Positions 58,293-64,000 of a stretch of DNA of 64,000 nucleotides are shown piece after piece. The stretch is from contig NZ_WEZG01000001.1 in NCBI RefSeq assembly GCF_009176975.1, positions 434,001 through 498,000 of the forward strand, written 5' to 3'. The notes below the pieces were generated by a model that saw nothing but the letters and a program-made list of their open reading frames with translations, made no database searches and was not told where the DNA came from. How positions within the stretch are numbered: the first letter of the stretch is position 1; each line of letters starts with the position of its first letter. Source of the stretch: Aureimonas psammosilenae (GTDB lineage Bacteria; Pseudomonadota; Alphaproteobacteria; Rhizobiales; Rhizobiaceae). The position numbers and the translations under genes were made by a program.

Positions 58293-58646
58293 TTAAAGGC
58301 TGAACGCCAAGGAGACGATATCGACCATTTGCCTGCGGACCATGCCCCACTGACCAAAATGGCGAGCGTCAATCTGTTCGATGGATAGCTCCGTCACCCC
58401 GATGTGTCTCGGGTCTACTTTGATCGCCTGAAAGAGCGTTTGAACAGCGAGGTGAGGCCCCTCCAGGATCTGGCAAACCCGCTCTCCATCCAGCGCCAAC
58501 ACGCCTGTGATGTCATGGCGCTTGTTCGATACTGCCCAGCGCTCGACAGGCTCTTTGAGATTTGATGACGTGAGGCCGACCGATAGCGTTGAGAGGTAGA
58601 CCAAACGCATCAACGAGGCGTCTTCAACTGGTGGGCTCATCGGCAA
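58293..58646 (-). CDS. BLUF-domain blue-light receptor
   Basis: 117 residues, a stand-alone short BLUF protein that binds FAD and senses blue light. All photochemical residues are present: Y17 (RLVYLST), N41 (SNKRHDITG), Q59 (VCQILEG), W100 and M102 (GQWGM). Their spacing equals that of AppA (Y21, N45, Q63, W104, M106) with a constant offset of four. The IKVDPRHIGVTEL segment on the fourth strand is also typical. There is no fused output domain, so it must signal through a partner, most likely the receiver-like protein encoded next. Its presence inside a prophage-type element is unusual. Confidence 0.9.
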   Translation of the reverse strand: MPMSPPVEDASLMRLVYLSTLSVGLTSSNLKEPVERWAVSNKRHDITGVLALDGERVCQILEGPHLAVQTLFQAIKVDPRHIGVTELSIEQIDARHFGQWGMVRRQMVDIVSLAFSL

Positions 58647-58801
58647 GCCTCGCTCCTTGGGGCGGCCATGGCACGTTCAGGATCAACCGCTCACAATTCG
58701 GCTGTGGCAACCTTATAACCACGTCAGGATACCTATCAACCGTACCCAGCGCGGCGGACTTGGTGTCGGCTACAGCCTGCCGTTTCTCGTGCCGGCGCTC
58801 C

Positions 58802-58829
58802 CTATTGGCACTAACGGCACTATCGGCAC
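58802..58829. repeat. Single 9-bp iteron array, GGCACTATT type
   Basis: Three 9-bp units, CTATTGGCA CTAACGGCA CTATCGGCA C, matching the arrays at 43479-43549. It lies between the BLUF gene and a doubtful small gene, so here it is free of coding constraint, which argues that the repeat is a DNA signal. Confidence 0.65.
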
Positions 58830-58867
58830 AGCGGCCATCCCAGAATTTGCGGGAGCATATGCAGAGG

Positions 58868-59089
58868 CTAAGCCGCGTCTTGTTTCACCAACACGTACTC
58901 GAACCAGCAATCCGTCCCATCGAGCTTCGCTTGAAGCCCATGCAGCAACTTGTCCTTCAAGTACGAGAACTCTTCGGAAGATAGGGTTTTCGCGCCTTGC
59001 TCTAGGAGGCCCTCCAACGGGAGTTCGACCATGAGGCTTCGAACCTCACGAGTGCAGTAGAAGACTTGGACGGAGCGTGAGGCAAGCAT
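58868..59089 (-). CDS. Small hypothetical protein (uncertain)
   Basis: 73 residues; MVELPLEGLLEQGAKTLSSE at residues 20-39, then EFSYLKDKLLHGLQAKLDGTDCWFEYVLVKQDAA. Reads like a compact alpha/beta protein, but no ribosome site is seen before ATG 59089, and an internal ATG at residue 20 is possible. Confidence 0.4.
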   Translation of the reverse strand: MLASRSVQVFYCTREVRSLMVELPLEGLLEQGAKTLSSEEFSYLKDKLLHGLQAKLDGTDCWFEYVLVKQDAA

Positions 59090-59213
59090 GGCGCTCTGTA
59101 GCGGTCACGAATGACGGTAAGAAGGCACAAGAATTAGGCGGCCTAACCAGTTCAGTGGCCTTGATGACCGTTGCGACTGGTAGCGGTCAGAACGGGTTGC
59201 CTCGGCACTCAAC

Positions 59214-59723
59214 TCAACGCAGACGCCTCAGCTTTTTCAGAACGGTCTCTTCAAGGCGCTCTAACATACCAGTGATTTCGACCGCGCTATCACCAAGTCC
59301 TGCGCTCAATTCTCGTTCTACATCTTCCATCAACGCCTCGATCTGGGTCCTCTTGGCGATGCCGTTTTCCGTCAAGACGAGACTGGTTTTCCGGCGGTCT
59401 GAAGGGTGTGGAACCCTCTGTATCAGTCCATCTTTAGCCAACCGATCAGCCATCTTCGAGACAGTGGAAGCGCGGACATTCAACGCATCAGCAACGCCGC
59501 TAACCCCCAAGGAACCATCAAGAGGCAAAGCGTGAATGAGCTGATCTTGGCCGGCCTCAATGCCGATCTTCTCCAGCTTCGCCACCATGAGCGCTCGGGT
59601 GTATTTCGATATCAACAGAAGCTGCCATGTAAGCTCTACGGTCTCAAAGGGCTTCCGGTTGGCGTCGTCGTCCATAGAGGCGGCAGCACCTTTTGAAGGG
59701 GTATGGGAGTTCGCCACCCTCAT
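59214..59723 (-). CDS. MarR-family transcriptional regulator
   Basis: 169 residues with a winged helix-turn-helix at about 60-130: GQDQLIHALPLDGSLGVSGVADALNVRASTVSKMADRLAKDGLIQRVPHPSDRRKTSLVLTENG. The DRR wing is intact. It overlaps the XRE repressor gene by 4 nt, so both form one minus-strand control operon facing the early genes. MarR proteins usually respond to small molecules or oxidation; a role in induction of the element is inference. Confidence 0.85.
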   Translation of the reverse strand: MRVANSHTPSKGAAASMDDDANRKPFETVELTWQLLLISKYTRALMVAKLEKIGIEAGQDQLIHALPLDGSLGVSGVADALNVRASTVSKMADRLAKDGLIQRVPHPSDRRKTSLVLTENGIAKRTQIEALMEDVERELSAGLGDSAVEITGMLERLEETVLKKLRRLR

Positions 59724-59965
59724 TCGCCCTTCCGCAGCCTGACGCCGGCCCCGCCTGCAACGTTGGAACCGTCGTCTAGGAAGATGACGCCGGCCGCTTC
59801 TAGCGCTTCCTGCATATCGGCAAGAGTACGGTCATACGGCACCCGTTTCCCCGCCTCAAAATTCGCGATGGTAGCCTTCGCCACTTTCGCGGCACCGGAG
59901 AGCTGATCTTGGGACCAGCTCAATAGCGCGCGAGCAGCGCGGCACTGTGAAGACGAAATAGCCAA
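59720..59965 (-). CDS. XRE/Cro-CI-type repressor
   Basis: 81 residues: SSQCRAARALLSWSQDQLSG then AAKVAKATIANFEAGKRVPY, a lambda-repressor-like HTH, followed by LADMQEALEAAGVIFL, the short C-terminal helix common in alphaproteobacterial XRE proteins. It starts with TTG (59965), only 2 nt from the palindromic operator, so the message may be leaderless or self-blocking. Candidate master repressor for the divergent early operon. Confidence 0.85.
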   Translation of the reverse strand: MAISSSQCRAARALLSWSQDQLSGAAKVAKATIANFEAGKRVPYDRTLADMQEALEAAGVIFLDDGSNVAGGAGVRLRKGE

Positions 59966-59966
59966 A

Positions 59967-60023
59967 TTGATATAACCTTATATCAAAAGTGTTGACTGTG
60001 TGTTGGATTAGGGTTATATCAAA
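59967..60023. promoter_or_regulatory. Lysogeny-type operator region
   Basis: A 9-bp-arm palindrome TTGATATAA-CC-TTATATCAA (59967-59986), then a further half site GTTATATCAAAA (60012-60023). It is the only AT-rich stretch nearby, between the XRE gene and the early operon. One perfect and one half site fits co-operative repressor binding controlling both directions. Confidence 0.75.
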
Positions 60024-60057
60024 AATGTAAGGATGGAGCAACCAGCGGAGCGCTCTC

Positions 60058-60483
60058 ATGCTCAACCGATCCACCATCATGAAAGCAGCTTGGGCCGAAT
60101 ACCGCCGCACCCATCGCGGCGCGTTCTGCCGCAAGACGTTCGCCGCGATCCTGCGTGACCGTTGGTTCGCCGCTCGGCTCGTCGCCAACCGCGCCGGCAT
60201 CATGATTGCCGCTTGGGCTCGCTACCGCGTCGTTGCCGCCGAGGGCGGTTATGCCCGCTTCGACCGTCGCCTGTTCGCTCGTGTTCTCCGCATGGCATGG
60301 ATCAATGCCGGCGCCGTGCAGGTGGATGCCGATAGCGCCCACCGCGCCGCTCGTCCCCGCAAGCTGGTTGCGCTCCGCCCGATGACGCCCATGCAGATCG
60401 CCTTGGACGCGGTGAAGTACCTGCCGGCGCACATGAGCGCCGCCCGTGCCGAGGCGCAGATCCGCGCCGCCTACGCCGCCTGA
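60058..60483 (+). CDS. First gene of the early operon, hypothetical
   Basis: 141 residues, strongly basic. AAWAEYRRTHRGAF at residues 10-23 is echoed by AAWARYRVVAAEGG at about 51-64, a weak internal duplication with FCRKTFAAILRDRW / FDRRLFARVLRMAW after each. The C-terminus PMTPMQIALDAVKYLPAHMSAARAEAQIRAAYAA is helical. Could be nucleic-acid binding; no family recognised. Confidence 0.72.
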   Translation: MLNRSTIMKAAWAEYRRTHRGAFCRKTFAAILRDRWFAARLVANRAGIMIAAWARYRVVAAEGGYARFDRRLFARVLRMAWINAGAVQVDADSAHRAARPRKLVALRPMTPMQIALDAVKYLPAHMSAARAEAQIRAAYAA

Positions 60484-60505
60484 CATCAACCCGAAGGAGA
60501 CGCCT

Positions 60506-60640
60506 ATGATCCGCGACCTTGCCGCCTTGGCCTCCATCGGCCTCTTCCTCGCCAGCTTCTACGGCGTGTCCGCGCTCGGCTCTGATGCCGTCCGCACCGC
60601 CCGCCTCGACAATGCCGTGACGCTCACCGCCGGCCGCTAA
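60506..60640 (+). CDS. Very small membrane-anchored protein
   Basis: 44 residues, MIRDLAALASIGLFLASFYG onwards, with one hydrophobic segment and an excellent AAGGAGA ribosome site. Function unknown. Confidence 0.6.
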   Translation: MIRDLAALASIGLFLASFYGVSALGSDAVRTARLDNAVTLTAGR

Positions 60641-60656
60641 CCTGCAACCGAACGTT

Positions 60657-60672
60657 TCACCCATTTGGGTGA
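60657..60672. promoter_or_regulatory. Palindrome TCACCCA-TT-TGGGTGA
   Basis: A perfect 7-bp-arm inverted repeat, 51 bp before the Tat-signal protein gene and 17 bp after the previous stop. Candidate operator for the second part of the early operon. Confidence 0.45.
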
Positions 60673-60722
60673 GCCGAACACCGCCAGACCAAAACCAATC
60701 CTGAACAAACCGGAGACACCCA

Positions 60723-61142
60723 ATGTCGAAGCATCCGCTTGCGACCGCCGCCGAAGGCTTGCCTACCGTTTCCCGCCGCCGCTTCCTGACGACATCTGCC
60801 AGCCTCGGCGCTGCCGTCACCGCTGGAGGTGTGGCCATGATGGCCATGCCTGCCGAGGCTGTGACGCCTCACGACCCGCTCCTGGCCCTGATCCAGCGCT
60901 ACGAGGCTGAAGAGAAACGCTTCAACGCTACGCATCACGCCACGGAGGAGGATGCCGAAGCGGACATGGAGCATCTGGACGAACTGTTCTTCGAGCTGCG
61001 AGACAACCCGCCGGCCGCCACGACAGAAGCCGGCGCGCTCGCGGCCCTCCGTCTCACCAGCAACTACCTGCGCTTCTCGCATGGTGGTTTCGAGCAAGCA
61101 CTGATTGCCGAAGTCGTGGCCTACTTCGACGGGAGGGCCTGA
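60723..61142 (+). CDS. Tat-signal-bearing hypothetical protein
   Basis: 139 residues. The N-terminus is a twin-arginine signal: SRRRFLTTSASLGAAVTAGG followed by an AMPAEA cleavage site near residue 46. The mature part is an acidic helical protein (ALIQRYEAEEKRFNATHHAT, MEHLDELFFELRDNPPA). Export of a folded protein from a phage early operon is unusual. Function unknown. Confidence 0.72.
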   Translation: MSKHPLATAAEGLPTVSRRRFLTTSASLGAAVTAGGVAMMAMPAEAVTPHDPLLALIQRYEAEEKRFNATHHATEEDAEADMEHLDELFFELRDNPPAATTEAGALAALRLTSNYLRFSHGGFEQALIAEVVAYFDGRA

Positions 61143-61144
61143 TT

Positions 61145-61411
61145 ATGGCTTCTGTCACCAGCACCGAAAGCGCTGTTTCCGACGCTGAAGCCATGGGCGA
61201 GGTTGTGGGCGAGGCTGCGTATTACACCCGCCTTCTGGACTACCTGCTTGCCGACAACTTTGGAACGCGAGAAGGCGGCTTCTATCGGGTTCCCGAGGGC
61301 TCTGCGGACCTCATCATGTTCGTGAGCGGCAAGGCTCTGGATGCCGCTCGGCTTTGTGAGGGAAAGCTGTTGGAACTGAACGCGCGCGTTTCGGCGGAGA
61401 GCGTCAAATGA
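61145..61411 (+). CDS. Hypothetical early protein
   Basis: 88 residues; VVGEAAYYTRLLDYLLADNFGTREGGFYRVPEGSADLIMFVSGKALDAARLCEGKLLEL. Soluble and helical. Two nt after the previous stop, 4-nt overlap with the next gene. No family recognised. Confidence 0.65.
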   Translation: MASVTSTESAVSDAEAMGEVVGEAAYYTRLLDYLLADNFGTREGGFYRVPEGSADLIMFVSGKALDAARLCEGKLLELNARVSAESVK

Positions 61412-62016
61412 TCCGCATCGACGCGCAACTCACGCACGACATCGTGGCCGTCTATCGAGGCGGCCTGTACCTGCCTGACATGGTGCCAGTCGTCATTGCT
61501 GGACGGGCCTATCTGGCGAACGCCGAAGGGGTCTTGCCGAAGCTGGCGACTATTGGAGTTGATGACCTCGTTCTTGGCTATGCGGCGCTTGGCATCACTT
61601 TCCCCCACGCTCCGGGCTTCGCTGGAAGCGTCGCGATCCCGGCTAGCTTCGCGCACCTGCCGTCACGATGGGCCGCACGCGCTGACGAACTCTGGAGCGC
61701 CTTCGGTCCACGTCGCCACGCTGAAATTGGGTTTTATGTCCATGATAGCGGGGTACGGGAACTGTATCCGGCGCTCGCTGATCTGGAGGAAATCCAGCGG
61801 CACGGTTCCGCGCGGCGCGCTATTCTTGCCCATGCGGCGGTCATGGCATTGCGGGCTTATCGCGACGATCACGCATCGGTTCTCGAATGCCTGCACATCG
61901 CCGAACCGAATGCGGACGACAGCGAGATAGCCGAGGCGCTGGAAGCGGCATCCGATAATCTGGCCCGCCATGCAGTCGAAGTGACGACCGGCGTTCGTGT
62001 GGAGGTTGCTCGATGA
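61408..62016 (+). CDS. Hypothetical early protein
   Basis: 202 residues. DIVAVYRGGLYLPDMVPVVIAGRAYLANAEGVL at the start, then HAPGFAGSVAIPASFAHLPSRWAARADELW, then a helical C-terminus. No domain recognised. Overlaps its neighbours by 4 nt, so it is part of the same co-translated series. Confidence 0.66.
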   Translation: MIRIDAQLTHDIVAVYRGGLYLPDMVPVVIAGRAYLANAEGVLPKLATIGVDDLVLGYAALGITFPHAPGFAGSVAIPASFAHLPSRWAARADELWSAFGPRRHAEIGFYVHDSGVRELYPALADLEEIQRHGSARRAILAHAAVMALRAYRDDHASVLECLHIAEPNADDSEIAEALEAASDNLARHAVEVTTGVRVEVAR

Positions 62017-62264
62017 CCCCCGCCGCCAGCTTGGAAAACGCCGGCTTCTCCTCTTCGGACGCGGCGGAAGTCCGTGCCATCGTTGCGACCATGCCGACAG
62101 AGGAAAAGGACCGCGCGATCCGCTTCCTTTCGAACGCCACGAAAGACCCGACCGTAGAGGCCTTGGCGGAAGCTGCCGCCGCTCTTTCGGTCATGAGCGC
62201 AGACGAGAAGTCTCGCCTCCGTCGCCTGACAACCCTACTGTGCGGGGAGGACGCCGGCCAATGA
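62013..62264 (+). CDS. Hypothetical early protein
   Basis: 83 residues, acidic and helical: SSDAAEVRAIVATMPTEEKDRAIRFLSNATKDPTVEALAEAAAAL. No family recognised. ATGA overlaps on both sides. Confidence 0.63.
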   Translation: MTPAASLENAGFSSSDAAEVRAIVATMPTEEKDRAIRFLSNATKDPTVEALAEAAAALSVMSADEKSRLRRLTTLLCGEDAGQ

Positions 62265-62575
62265 TCCCGACCCCGATTGCCGACATGGTGACGCTTGCCG
62301 ACCGCGCCCGCGTCCTCGCATCCGTTAAGGCCTCTGCCGACTATGGCAGGGACCTTGCCGACCTCGCGGTGCTGATCTTCGGCGCGGTCCTGCCGCCGTC
62401 TATTCGGCCCGTCTTCGACGCCACATTCGCCGATGGTCTGCCCGATCTGCTGGACGACTGGCACGGCCTGCCAGAGGAGGAACAGGCTTACCTTGAGAAG
62501 GTGGCCACTATGGTCTTTGACCGTCGCCTAGCCCTTCATGCGGCCGGCGGCGCGTACCAGGGAGGGCGCGCATGA
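62261..62575 (+). CDS. Hypothetical early protein
   Basis: 104 residues from ATG 62261 (GGGGAGG upstream). DMVTLADRARVLASVKASADYGRDLADLAVLIFGAVLPPSIRPVFDATF, helical. Overlaps both neighbours by 4 nt. No family recognised. Confidence 0.63.
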   Translation: MIPTPIADMVTLADRARVLASVKASADYGRDLADLAVLIFGAVLPPSIRPVFDATFADGLPDLLDDWHGLPEEEQAYLEKVATMVFDRRLALHAAGGAYQGGRA

Positions 62576-62757
62576 TCCCCGCCGTTCCCCTCATCCTACG
62601 CGGCATTCTTGGCGTCACCGCGCTGCTCGTGGCGATGCTGGTTGGCATCCTTGGCGACACGCTGGACGCCGTTGCGCGCTGGCTCGACACGTTCGCTCAC
62701 TGGCTTGTGCCAGAAGTCGGAGCGGAGCCGCTGGAGAAGCGGAGGCGCGAGCCATGA
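62572..62757 (+). CDS. Small membrane protein
   Basis: 61 residues with one long hydrophobic segment near the N-terminus (VPLILRGILGVTALLVAMLVGIL), followed by an amphipathic helix and a basic tail (EKRRREP). Could be holin-like or a membrane anchor. 4-nt overlaps on both sides. Confidence 0.62.
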   Translation: MIPAVPLILRGILGVTALLVAMLVGILGDTLDAVARWLDTFAHWLVPEVGAEPLEKRRREP

Positions 62758-63287
62758 GCGTGCATATCCGCTTCGGAGCAAGTGGCAAACTTCGCCGTTT
62801 GAAACCTACTCGTCGCCAACTTGGCGAAGAGCGCAATGCAACGGCAAACTTTGCCACTGCATCGTTCACCGATCACCGCATCCGCGCTTCCATCCGTCAC
62901 GCGCTCGCGGACGAGATTGATCGCCTGTTGAACCTCATCGACGCGCTGGACGATGACCCCGACCTTGAGCCGTCCGGCGATGAGGAACCGTCGCTGGGCT
63001 GGCCGAACCCTATGGGCGAGCGCCAAGATACTCATAGGTCGTGCGCCCCGTACCAGTACGCCGGCAACGGCGTAGATGATCGCGAACTAGACGAGGCAGA
63101 AAGCCGGCAGGACGATGCTGGCGACAACCGCGAGATGGATGACGACGACGAACATAGCCTCGGCTGGGGAGACTTCCGGGCAACGGAAGGGGCCTTCGAC
63201 CCTGATCCGCGCTTTAGAAGGTTCATCAGCACTCGGGATGAGTTCGACTTCGACGGCAAACCGGTTGGCGAGGAGCGGGAGGAATGA
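62754..63287 (+). CDS. Acidic low-complexity protein with SLGW repeats
   Basis: 177 residues. After a basic start (GKLRRLKPTRRQLGEE) it turns strongly acidic: DALDDDPDLEPSGDEEPSLGW, later MDDDDEHSLGWGDF. I recall this EPSLGW-type acidic protein family in prophages and genomic islands of Rhizobiales; no function known. The first 35 codons overlap the inverted TTTGCCAAC-type array (62781-62858), as in the gene at 43446. Confidence 0.68.
   Translation: MSVHIRFGASGKLRRLKPTRRQLGEERNATANFATASFTDHRIRASIRHALADEIDRLLNLIDALDDDPDLEPSGDEEPSLGWPNPMGERQDTHRSCAPYQYAGNGVDDRELDEAESRQDDAGDNREMDDDDEHSLGWGDFRATEGAFDPDPRFRRFISTRDEFDFDGKPVGEEREE
62781..62858. repeat. Inverted array, TTTGCCAAC type, with central palindrome
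   Basis: 19-bp outer arms 62781-62799 and 62840-62858 (AGTGGCAAACTTCGCCGTT against the reverse complement of AACGGCAAACTTTGCCACT, 17 of 19 matching) enclose the perfect palindrome TCGCCAA-C-TTGGCGA (62813-62827). All parts are built from the unit GGCAAACTT. It lies inside a coding region. Confidence 0.6.
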
Positions 63288-63571
63288 GGCTTCCCGAGAT
63301 CCGCAGCGCCTTGTACGTCCTGGCAAGCGACATCGAGGCGAAGGGCATGACGGCCGAAGCCGGCAAGCTGCGAAGTCTCGCAGATGAGACCAAGCGCCGG
63401 CCGGCTGTGCGTCGCGCTCCAGCCCGGTCCATGCCCATGACGCCTGCGATAGAGGATCGCATCCGCAATACAGCCCTCGCGCATCCATCATGGTCCATGG
63501 AGCGCATAGGCGCATACGTTGGCGTCAGCGGGGGCAGGGTGTCGGAAGTGCTGGCAGGGTTCCGGCGATAG
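63284..63571 (+). CDS. Hypothetical helix-turn-helix protein, last gene of the early operon
   Basis: 95 residues. The C-terminal 40 (IEDRIRNTALAHPSWSMERIGAYVGVSGGRVSEVLAGFRR) form a clear HTH (SMERIGAYVGVSGGRVSEVL). The N-terminal helix (ALYVLASDIEAKGMTAEAGKLRSLADE) is amphipathic. It ends 16 nt before the right arm-site array, so it could act as recombination directionality factor or as late regulator. Confidence 0.7.
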   Translation: MRLPEIRSALYVLASDIEAKGMTAEAGKLRSLADETKRRPAVRRAPARSMPMTPAIEDRIRNTALAHPSWSMERIGAYVGVSGGRVSEVLAGFRR

Positions 63572-63586
63572 GAAGGCCGTGAGTTC

Positions 63587-63624
63587 GCTTCCCATGTGCT
63601 TCCCAACTGCGATTTATGGGAAGC
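63587..63624. promoter_or_regulatory. Right array of integrase arm-type sites (GCTTCCCA)
   Basis: GCTTCCCA at 63587-63594 and 63598-63605, and TGGGAAGC at 63617-63624. The first pair repeats the left-end pair with one substitution. Position, 35 bp from attR, and sharing with the left end support integrase arm-type sites. Confidence 0.65.
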
Positions 63625-63658
63625 ACCTTCCAGCTTGTGCAGCCTAAGTGCTTGATAA

Positions 63659-63706
63659 GAATGGTGCCGCTTAGGTGACTTGAACACCTGACCCCATCAT
63701 TACGAA
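63659..63706. repeat. Right attachment site (attR), overlapping tRNA-Thr
   Basis: 48-bp direct repeat of 38098-38145, one mismatch at 63681. It covers the 3' half of the intact tRNA-Thr gene, so the element regenerates a complete tRNA at this end. Confidence 0.92.
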
Positions 63707-63737
63707 TGATGTGCTCTACCGGCTGAGCTAAAGCGGC
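63662..63737 (-). tRNA. trnT: tRNA-Thr (anticodon CGU)
   Basis: 76 nt including an encoded CCA. The minus-strand sequence folds fully: acceptor GCCGCTT/AAGCGGC, D stem GCTC/GAGC, anticodon stem CATCA/TGATG with loop TTCGTAA (anticodon CGT, reading ACG), and T stem AGGTG/CACCT with loop TTCAAGT. The 3' half is the attachment sequence of the integrated element. Position 57 of the T loop is A here and G in the attL fragment; both are purines and should be functional. Confidence 0.96.
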
Positions 63738-63929
63738 CCGTCGCGTTCGGCCTTGGCTCAAAAGCGCGACTGACGGGGCTAATACCAGAACTGGCGGCCG
63801 AAGCAAGCGGAACTCGCGCAGTGGATGCCAAAAACCGCGTCTCGCATTTCGCGAGGAGGCATGGACTGGCCCTTTCCACCGGACGAGCCCGGCTTAATTC
63901 TGAGGCGTCGTGAACCGCCCGCAACCCGG

Positions 63930-64000
63930 ATGCCGATCTTGCCGAGACAAGCCCTTGCGCTCTCCTTCCTCGCTCTTTCCGGCCTGATCGGAACGGCCTT
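63930..64000 (+). CDS. Start of a probable exported protein (cut by window edge)
   Basis: The last 23 codons read MPILPRQALALSFLALSGLI onwards, a signal-peptide-like sequence, in an open frame running off the window. Ribosome site weak. The rest of the gene is outside, so its function is unknown. Confidence 0.4.
   Translation, partial: MPILPRQALALSFLALSGLIGTA

Larger units (their letters stand above)
38146..63658. mobile_element. Integrated prophage-like element in tRNA-Thr(CGU), about 25.5 kb
   Basis: Bounded by 48-bp direct repeats made of the tRNA-Thr 3' half, with an integrase next to the left end and matching integrase arm-site arrays at both ends. Contents: integrase, AlpA-like and DUF3987 replication-type genes, ejection proteins with a GH104 lytic domain, RHH and XRE/MarR regulators, and an early operon of small genes (60058-63571). 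Cargo includes a surface polymer cassette, a BLUF sensor with degenerate receiver, ParA and a HigBA-type pair. No large terminase, portal, major capsid or tail-tube gene is seen. This suggests a head-less (defective or satellite-like) podovirus-derived element. When circularised, the early operon would read through att into the integrase gene. Confidence 0.93.

Noticed and set aside
58657-59034. 125-codon plus-strand frame containing PIGTNGTIGT
   Set aside because: The peptide is just the translation of the 9-bp repeat array; it overlaps the BLUF promoter region and has no ribosome site.
38146-63658. CRISPR array or anti-CRISPR locus in the element
   Set aside because: The repeats seen are 8-9 bp units in short arrays without unique 30-40-bp spacers; no Cas or Aca-like gene pair was recognised.

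Overview
The window is high-GC chromosomal DNA with many 4-nt gene overlaps (ATGA or TGATG). It looks like an alphaproteobacterium of the Hyphomicrobiales/Rhizobiales, possibly near Aurantimonadaceae. The clues are a GTTC-N7-GTTC SOS box upstream of dinB, DUF982 and DUF2188 proteins, an N-acetylglutaminylglutamine amide (NAGGN) osmolyte cluster, and gene families typical of that order. No taxonomic marker gene is present, so the assignment is inference.

Layout of the host part (1-38.1 kb and after 63.7 kb). At the left edge are the start of a probable TonB-dependent receptor and a YfiR-like periplasmic protein. Next is a seven-gene minus-strand sulfur-scavenging operon (862-8888): NtaA-type flavin monooxygenase, M20 deacetylase, GNAT acetyltransferase, a fused permease-ATPase, two paralogous solute-binding proteins and SsuD. 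The gene set parallels the Bacillus pathway for S-(2-succino)cysteine and related S-modified cysteines. Then come a xylitol dehydrogenase, RibB with a dead GTP-cyclohydrolase-II-like domain, QueF, a TerC/YjbE membrane protein, a small 4-Cys protein, FdhD and a diguanylate cyclase. The NAGGN cluster follows (15.4-20.0 kb), then a TetR regulator, a MaoC-type dehydratase, a phosphoglycolate phosphatase, a ClC channel, a receiver protein and a SleB-type hydrolase. Last are a YehWXY/OsmF-type osmoprotectant importer, several small proteins, a second LLM monooxygenase with MetNIQ, and dinB.

From 38.1 to 63.7 kb lies a 25.5-kb integrated element in the 3' half of tRNA-Thr(CGU). It is bounded by 48-bp direct repeats with one mismatch, and both ends carry the same GCTTCCCA arm-site arrays. 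It encodes a P4-type tyrosine integrase, AlpA-like proteins, a DUF3987 replication protein, a lysogeny switch (XRE plus MarR, minus strand, against a tightly packed plus-strand early operon) and podovirus-like ejection proteins, one with a lambda-R-type (GH104) lytic domain. I see no large terminase, portal or capsid gene. It is therefore a defective prophage or a satellite-like element.

Its cargo is unusual: (i) a two-gene cassette for a teichoic-acid-like surface polymer (cytidylyltransferase plus CDP-glycerol glycerophosphotransferase); (ii) a complete BLUF blue-light sensor beside a receiver protein whose phospho-acceptor Asp is Glu; (iii) an orphan ParA ATPase; (iv) a HigBA-type toxin-antitoxin pair; (v) an Rmf/CrpP-like small protein. 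At the DNA level the element also carries arrays of 9-bp units (GGCACTATT type and TTTGCCAAC type), placed in and between genes, that behave like iterons or a centromere. These arrays, the BLUF/receiver pair and the surface-polymer cassette are the most promising candidates for undescribed biology.
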